From Pseudoalteromonas luteoviolacea (lineage in GTDB: Bacteria; Pseudomonadota; Gammaproteobacteria; Enterobacterales; Alteromonadaceae), in contig NZ_JAGJEH010000019.1 of NCBI RefSeq assembly GCF_018100925.1, positions 1 through 64,000 on the forward strand: a stretch of DNA of 64,000 nt, in the 5' to 3' direction. Position 1 is the stretch's first letter. Each line of letters opens with the position of its first letter. The notes beneath the pieces were generated by a model. The model was not told where the DNA came from. It searched no databases and saw nothing but the letters and a program-made list of their open reading frames with translations. Made by a program: the position numbers and the translations under genes. Below are positions 58,387 to 64,000 of the stretch, piece after piece.

Positions 58387-59193
58387 ATGAAAAAACTATT
58401 GAATACACTCATGCTGTTATGCCTTTCAACCATTGTGAGTGCATCTTCCCAGGTTGATACCAATAAACATGGATACTGGTGGGGTGAAGCCGTTGAGCTG
58501 CCTACCAAAGAAGATGAGTACCCGGCCCCACCGCCAAACCCGAAAACAGAAGACCTGATGAAGATGCACCCGAAGGAGCTCCGGGAGCTTGAAGAACAGT
58601 ACAGAGAGTATGCGATTTGGAAGAAAACCCGTGAAGCGACCAAAGATTACTGGACTGTTGTCGATGCAGCTAGAAAACAAGCTCGAGCTTTCACTGCGTT
58701 GACAGCGGTTACCATGCTGGAAAACCCGCAGCTCAATGCTCGTTCACAAAACCCGATCACCAATGCAGGGCGAGCAGCTAAAAGAAAGCAACATGATGAC
58801 TCCGTGACTAAGCGACTTACGTCAGCCAGAAAAGAGTTCGCCCTTGTGATGTTTTCTCAACCTGGTTGCTCATATTGTGATGTTCAGCGCAATACACTGA
58901 AATTCTTTACTGATAAGCACTATTGGCCATTCAAAGAAATAGACATTACAAAAGAACCAGGTATTGCTCAGCGCTTTAACATCAACATGACGCCTATCAC
59001 CATACTGATAAAAAAAGGGACAGAAAAATGGATGAACATAGCGGTGGGTGTGGAAAGTGTTCCTAATATTGAAGACAACACATATCGGGCCGTTAGATTG
59101 ATGAAGGGGGAGAGTACTCCCCAACAATTCTATACGCCCGAATATATGGAAGGCGGGTTTTATGACCCTACGGCTGGAGGGAAAGCTGAATGA
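58387..59193 (+). CDS. traF: Conjugal transfer protein TraF
   Basis: 268 aa from MKKLLNTLMLLCLSTIVSAS at 58387 (AAAGGATCTGACG-ATG). Signal peptide, Pro-rich and helical middle, C-terminal thioredoxin-like domain. It keeps a CxxC: SQPGCSYCDVQRNTL; F TraF has lost its CxxC, so this one may be an active oxidoreductase. cis-Pro loop NINMTPITILIKKG. Confidence 0.88.
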   Translation: MKKLLNTLMLLCLSTIVSASSQVDTNKHGYWWGEAVELPTKEDEYPAPPPNPKTEDLMKMHPKELRELEEQYREYAIWKKTREATKDYWTVVDAARKQARAFTALTAVTMLENPQLNARSQNPITNAGRAAKRKQHDDSVTKRLTSARKEFALVMFSQPGCSYCDVQRNTLKFFTDKHYWPFKEIDITKEPGIAQRFNINMTPITILIKKGTEKWMNIAVGVESVPNIEDNTYRAVRLMKGESTPQQFYTPEYMEGGFYDPTAGGKAE

Positions 59194-60590
59194 ATATGAT
59201 TAAATATATAGGTACTGTTCTACTTTGTGTTCCTGGGTTCAGCCATGCAGGTTGGGTAGATGACTGGTTTGACAATGCAACTTCTTCTGGTACGTCCACA
59301 TTCAAAAACCAGCAACGCGGCTTTTATTCACTTGGGGGAATGCAAGGGCGGATCAACACCACGGTTGAGAACCCGATAAGTGTACAGTTACCCAAACTCA
59401 GTGGCGGCTGTGGCGGTGTCAATTTATTTTACGGTGGAATATCACTCATGGATGAAGAATATCTCGTTCAGAAGTTGGAAAATTCAATGCAAGCCGCGCC
59501 AGCCATAGCATTTGACATGGCAGTTAAAACCGTTACGAAAGAGTTTTCAGAATCGCTAGCGAAGTTTGAACAGATAACCAATGCTCTAAACGGCCTGCAA
59601 CTTGATGATTGTGCGATAGCCAAATCAGCCGTTACCACGGTTGTTGATGGTCGTTTCAGTGATGTCGGTGGTGAAGTGCTGAGTACCATTACCAATGAGC
59701 AATCTCTATTTGGAAGCACTTCTAAAAATTATCACGAGTCACAAGATAAAATAAATACAGCCAATGGTAAACCAACCGAAGACTTAAGCTCCCAATGGCA
59801 AGGTTGCCATGCTGACTTTAAAGATCTTTTTACTAAGCAAGGTTCTCTTGTGAGTAGGGCTTCATCAAAGTTTGGCATGAGCTCATACGCAAGCATTGTG
59901 CGAGGATATATCGGTGATGTCACCGTGAACCTTTCAACAAATGGTAAAATTCCCATTGGTCGAGAAGTTATGCCATGTCCCAAGAACGCCGACTCGAGTC
60001 TGGATGACTTCATTTACGGACTATCTGAAGGACGCTCTGCGACGGGTAGTTGCAGCAGATATACCACAAAGGGGGTCCAGGATATGGTAGAAGACAACCT
60101 TAAAGCCATCGCGACATCTATTAGCAACAAGACGGCGCTCTCAGCAAGCACGCTGTCCTGGATCAACAAAGCGCCGCTCCCTGTTTACCGCTTAATGTAT
60201 AGAGCGAGTATCGATGGCACGGTAGATGAGACAATCATGGAAACATCGGAACTTCTGAGTTATGCATATGCCCATCGGATGTTTGATGATATGCATCGCA
60301 ATGCACTTGGCTTACTTCACAATATGAACAAGGTCTTCGAAGAGTCTGGGCAAGGAACGAACTATGGTCGCCAATGTAACAAAGATTTATTTATTGGCAT
60401 TGCGCCACTACTACCAAAGTTAGAAACCCGTTTGCGAGAAACAAGAAATCGCATGAGACAAGGGTATGTCGCAAAGCTTGAAGAGTATCAATCGATGGCA
60501 AACTTCATAGATCGCCAAGAAAAGATCGAGAACAAGCGCAAGCGTAAGCCAGCTCAAGATACGCTTGGATTAGGAGGACAGGCCCAGTGA
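59190..60590 (+). CDS. traH: Conjugal transfer protein TraH
   Basis: 466 aa. Signal peptide (GTVLLCVPGFSHAG) and conserved TraH start GWVDDWFDNATSSGTSTFKNQQRGFYSLGGMQGRI, CGGVNLFYGGISLMDEEYLVQKLENSMQAAPAIAFDM. Periplasmic/outer-membrane pilus assembly factor. Overlaps traF by four bases. Confidence 0.95.
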   Translation: MNMIKYIGTVLLCVPGFSHAGWVDDWFDNATSSGTSTFKNQQRGFYSLGGMQGRINTTVENPISVQLPKLSGGCGGVNLFYGGISLMDEEYLVQKLENSMQAAPAIAFDMAVKTVTKEFSESLAKFEQITNALNGLQLDDCAIAKSAVTTVVDGRFSDVGGEVLSTITNEQSLFGSTSKNYHESQDKINTANGKPTEDLSSQWQGCHADFKDLFTKQGSLVSRASSKFGMSSYASIVRGYIGDVTVNLSTNGKIPIGREVMPCPKNADSSLDDFIYGLSEGRSATGSCSRYTTKGVQDMVEDNLKAIATSISNKTALSASTLSWINKAPLPVYRLMYRASIDGTVDETIMETSELLSYAYAHRMFDDMHRNALGLLHNMNKVFEESGQGTNYGRQCNKDLFIGIAPLLPKLETRLRETRNRMRQGYVAKLEEYQSMANFIDRQEKIENKRKRKPAQDTLGLGGQAQ

Positions 60591-63500
60591 ATACAAAAAC
60601 ACTGATTGGTGTATGTTTGCTACTGTTCAGTAAACAAGCTGCATCATTAGATATGGACTTTTATGTTTATGGCGGGTTTGATGTAACGGTTAATGCGTTT
60701 AGTCGTATAGCGTTGATTTTTAATGATGGTGAATACATTGTCATGTTCTTCGTAGCGGCGATTTTTGGTATTTTATTTGGCGGTATGATTGCGTCTGGTA
60801 AAGCCCTATTGGGCGGCGGCGGCAATGGAGCCTCTATCATAAACTTTTTGATTTTAGTATTGATAGGGACTGGTTTATTCAAAGCGCTCATCATACCTAA
60901 AGGGACGGTTCATATATATGATCCAGTTGTAAACAGATATCAAGCAATTGGTAATGTACCTGACTTGATAGTTTTGGGTGCAGGACTATCAAACAAAGCA
61001 GAGCGTATTCTCACGGAAGTTACTGATAATGGTAGCGCGCACCCACGCAAGCTTCAGGGTGGTGGAATTGGGCTTGAAATGATGATAAATGCTTATAGGG
61101 GTGAGCCATTTGGAGATGAAGCATACCTTCAAAAAACGTTGAACCAATATATATCAGACTGTCTGCCTCCTGCTGAAACATTGTCGGGTTACAACTTTGA
61201 TTTACAAAAATTAAAGAGCAATACAAGTAATATTCAAAATGAACTCGGTCAGTTACGAAGTGATGCCGTTTTTACTACCGTATTCAACACATCAAACAAG
61301 CACGGCGACGTCCAAAGTTGTAAAACAGCTTGGGATGGCACATTGAAGAATGCACTAACGGCAACCACGAACTATCAAGAGTACTTGAAGCATGTTTGTG
61401 CTCAGTCAGGTTTGAGTACAGATGCAGCGGGTCTTTTTCAGTGCAAAAAGATTATATCAGATGCACAGGACATCTTATTGAATAGCAGTGCTTCAGGTGA
61501 CTACAGGAAATTTTTTACAGATATCGTAATTTCTAAAGCTATCGTATCAAGCTTAATGAATACGCCAGGCTCGGCCCTAAAACAACTAGCAAATAAGGAC
61601 ATAGTATCTGGTGGTTTTGCGAGTCAAATAGTCTCAGAAGGGTGGTTGCCAGCCATCAAAGCTGTTGTGTTTGGCGTCGTTCTCGGACTGTTCCCAGTCA
61701 TGGCGCTGTTTTTTGTAACACCGCTGGTGTTCAAAGCTCTTCATACAATGCTCGGGCTGTTGTTATGGTTGGCGCTTTGGGGGGTTACGGATGCAGTGGT
61801 GCATGGTATTGCTATGGATCAGGTGCTAAGTATGGCATCTGGTATACACAGCATGAATACATCACTAATGGCCATCATGATGGTGCCTGAGCAAGCCACA
61901 AAAGGTCTGGCTATTTTAGGAAAAGCTCAAAGTATGGGTGTGATATTAGCAACCTTCATTGCCGGTGCGTTCTTTCGAATATCTGGATATGCATTCACGC
62001 AGCTTGGTGAGAAGTGGCAGCAAGATATTGACCGCTTTGGTGAGAATGCAAGTCATCAAACGATGGACCCAACAGGCCGCACCGAAGCCGTTAAATCTCA
62101 TATTGGTGCGCAATCAACGATGACATCCATGGGTATGTTAGGAGTAGATGGTTTCTCAGTGGCCAATCAGATGATGACACATACTCCGTATGCACATAAT
62201 TTTACTCAGAATCAGGCGTTGCGAGGTGCTGGTATGAGTGCATCAGAAGCATTAATGGCTCCTGGTGTTTATGCTGGTGCTGAAAATGCGGGACAGACAT
62301 TACATCAAGTTGAGCATGCTCAAAATCACTATGGTGGCTCACTAACGGGTGCTGGTAGCTCTATTGGACGAATGTCATCAGAAATGCATACAGGTTCAGT
62401 CGAAGGGCAGCATCAGGCATTTTCAGATGTTGCATCGATGAGGGGCATGCCAACAGATGCGGTTATCAAAGACAGTGCTCACATCAATCAGGCGAAAGAA
62501 GTTACTGGGGCCCTTAGCTATAAAGATGATGTTGCTGCAAATAACCCATCGCTCGATTTAACAAGTGCTATCCATGTGGATAGAAGTGCTGAAACCCTAA
62601 GAGAAACTGCTGGTAACAGAATCTGGAACGAGCGAAATGAGCAGGCACAGCTTGTAAGCAGTTCAGACCGAGTGGGCGCTGCACAGAAGCAACAACTGAT
62701 AGAGACGGCGGATAACACTGGGCGCTTTTATGCAACGGCTGGTGACTCTACGCCTTATGTCGAACAGTCTCTTTTTACACACGACAAGTCACTTGGGCAT
62801 ACATCAGCAGAAGCCGGTGAACTTGAGCAAAGAGGTGTTGGAGTCCGTGAATATGGTGAAATGAGCGGGCGTGTGGATGCACTACATACTCTTGGTGAAA
62901 ATAAGGCAGTTCAAACCGCAGGAGAATCATCCATCATCGATGGCAAACATGTAAGTAGTGCGAAAGAGGCACTAGGGGGGAGTGTCGAAATAGGGAAAGC
63001 TGATGAACGTGACATACTACTGAGCCAACAATTGCTAAGTAAAGCTGAAACTGAGGAAGTTCGTTCATATGGAGAAACAGCTGCAAGGCAGGTCAGGGAA
63101 GGGGCTACCGGCTTACCTACCGACGATATGGCGATAGCGCAATCATTGGCAAGAGATTCAGAAATAGTTATTAGTAGCACCAACAGCGAACATGTTCATG
63201 CAAACCTAGGTACCACAGGAAGTGCAGCTGAGGTTGCCACTCGAGACGGAGGGTTACTTGATGTCAAGGTTGATGACGGTGGCCAAGTTGTAACATCGCG
63301 TGGATTCAGCGGTCTGTCCGGTACTCAGGATAGTTTACTTTCTGTAGAACGGGGACTGAACCTGAATCAGGGGGCAGGTCAAATGAATCAAGGCTCTTAT
63401 GCGTACGCACTCGAAAACCGTTACGGAGAAACGGCTCAAGATTATCAGATGCTTTTTGAAAAGATGAGTGATGACTCTGTAAGGGAAAGCGTTATCTCAC

Positions 63501-63976
63501 AGATGGCACAAGAGCTTGACTCAACAATGCATTCAAGCGTCACATACCAAGATATCTTTGGCCATCGTGAAGAAATCTCTGCTAGTGTTGGGGTTCCACA
63601 AGTTGCACAAATGCTTTCTCCCGTAGAGGCGGAGCTAAGCGCCAGAGGTTATGCTGAGGGTTCAGCTACAGATCAGGACGTCTTCAATGCAAACAAACTG
63701 ATACTCAATTCATTCTATGAACAATCGCGAAGTGACGCAGATGAGTACATCAAAGATGTTTACCGGCCTAATAGCCCGGATGCAACAGATGAAGAAATCA
63801 GGCGTGTGTCAGATACATTTGCCAGTGGTAGCTTTGCGGAGTATTACCAGGGTTATCGTGACACATTACTAGATATAGGGAATCAGAAAACAAGGACATT
63901 CAGTGACAAGATGAATGAAGAGGGAAAACCTGACTATTCTGATGTGAAGATACCTGACATGAAGCATATAAAGTAG
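60587..63976 (+). CDS. traG: Conjugal transfer protein TraG (pilus assembly and mating-pair stabilisation)
   Basis: 1129 aa from GTG 60587, overlapping the traH stop (GTGA), GGAGG upstream. Inner-membrane N-terminal part with spans near 30-75 and 345-470 (AVVFGVVLGLFPVMALFFVTPLVF, LHTMLGLLLWLALWG, GVILATFIAGAFFRISGYAF), then a long periplasmic or cytoplasmic polar tail rich in Ser, Gly and Glu as in F TraG*. Last gene seen in the operon; 24 bases follow. Confidence 0.93.
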   Translation: MNTKTLIGVCLLLFSKQAASLDMDFYVYGGFDVTVNAFSRIALIFNDGEYIVMFFVAAIFGILFGGMIASGKALLGGGGNGASIINFLILVLIGTGLFKALIIPKGTVHIYDPVVNRYQAIGNVPDLIVLGAGLSNKAERILTEVTDNGSAHPRKLQGGGIGLEMMINAYRGEPFGDEAYLQKTLNQYISDCLPPAETLSGYNFDLQKLKSNTSNIQNELGQLRSDAVFTTVFNTSNKHGDVQSCKTAWDGTLKNALTATTNYQEYLKHVCAQSGLSTDAAGLFQCKKIISDAQDILLNSSASGDYRKFFTDIVISKAIVSSLMNTPGSALKQLANKDIVSGGFASQIVSEGWLPAIKAVVFGVVLGLFPVMALFFVTPLVFKALHTMLGLLLWLALWGVTDAVVHGIAMDQVLSMASGIHSMNTSLMAIMMVPEQATKGLAILGKAQSMGVILATFIAGAFFRISGYAFTQLGEKWQQDIDRFGENASHQTMDPTGRTEAVKSHIGAQSTMTSMGMLGVDGFSVANQMMTHTPYAHNFTQNQALRGAGMSASEALMAPGVYAGAENAGQTLHQVEHAQNHYGGSLTGAGSSIGRMSSEMHTGSVEGQHQAFSDVASMRGMPTDAVIKDSAHINQAKEVTGALSYKDDVAANNPSLDLTSAIHVDRSAETLRETAGNRIWNERNEQAQLVSSSDRVGAAQKQQLIETADNTGRFYATAGDSTPYVEQSLFTHDKSLGHTSAEAGELEQRGVGVREYGEMSGRVDALHTLGENKAVQTAGESSIIDGKHVSSAKEALGGSVEIGKADERDILLSQQLLSKAETEEVRSYGETAARQVREGATGLPTDDMAIAQSLARDSEIVISSTNSEHVHANLGTTGSAAEVATRDGGLLDVKVDDGGQVVTSRGFSGLSGTQDSLLSVERGLNLNQGAGQMNQGSYAYALENRYGETAQDYQMLFEKMSDDSVRESVISQMAQELDSTMHSSVTYQDIFGHREEISASVGVPQVAQMLSPVEAELSARGYAEGSATDQDVFNANKLILNSFYEQSRSDADEYIKDVYRPNSPDATDEEIRRVSDTFASGSFAEYYQGYRDTLLDIGNQKTRTFSDKMNEEGKPDYSDVKIPDMKHIK

Positions 63977-64000
63977 AGGGGAATTTAGACGACTAGCTGG

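Overview
The window is part of a large conjugative plasmid (or closely related conjugative element) from a gammaproteobacterium, probably marine (Vibrio, Shewanella, Pseudoalteromonas or Alteromonas type). The evidence is an F-type mating-pair-formation operon (TraA, L, E, K, B, V, C, N, W, U, TrbC, TrhF-like peptidase, TraF, H, G), a MobF relaxase with its coupling protein, a ParA/ParB/KorA-like control operon, moderate to low GC, and no rRNA, tRNA or housekeeping genes. The host genus is inferred from general character, not from a diagnostic gene.

Layout. 1-8.2 kb (minus): relaxase TraI (runs off the left edge), coupling protein TraD and a small relaxosome protein, chained by TAATG overlaps. 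8.2-8.54 kb: probable oriT with hairpins and operators. 8.9-28.2 kb: probable leading region. Almost every gene lies on the minus strand and points back to oriT. It carries two DNA methyltransferases, a DUF3560 protein, a DGQHR (DndB-like) protein, a TOPRIM protein, an orphan SOS-controlled UmuD-like peptidase, about ten small unknown genes, and the parA-parB-(unknown)-korA operon. 28.3-33.3 kb: iteron-like repeats, a terminated orphan transcript and a two-gene locus of unknown function with zinc ribbons. 33.6-43.7 kb: AT-rich accessory block with small membrane proteins, XRE regulators, a serine resolvase, an SF1 helicase, and an archaeo-eukaryotic-type primase with an HTH tail. 43.7-64 kb (plus): RHH regulator followed by the F-type transfer genes.

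The most notable content is the layered repeated regulation. (1) Three ~310-bp elements (9836-10146, 12810-13130, 24264-24583) share stem-loops with compensatory base changes and sit upstream of leading-region operons, in the position and orientation expected for single-stranded-DNA promoters of the F Frpo / ColIb ssi kind. (2) Nine leading-region genes or operons carry the same 5' leader hairpin, whose 3' strand merges with the Shine-Dalgarno; one stem column appears as C-G, A-U and U-A. (3) At least six of these leaders follow a stereotyped T-rich promoter. (4) A TTACAGA-N-TCTGTAA palindrome (10 sites) and (5) a TGTAT-N6-ATACA palindrome (about 18 sites) are dispersed over leading, control and transfer promoters, as KorB and KorA operators are on IncP plasmids.

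Working model (inference): the T-strand enters oriT-first, so the plus strand from 8.4 kb rightward is the template for the minus-strand leading genes. The three structured elements would allow early transcription of anti-restriction and establishment genes from single-stranded DNA. The ParB/KorA-like proteins and small RHH/XRE proteins would then repress leading and transfer promoters once the plasmid is established.
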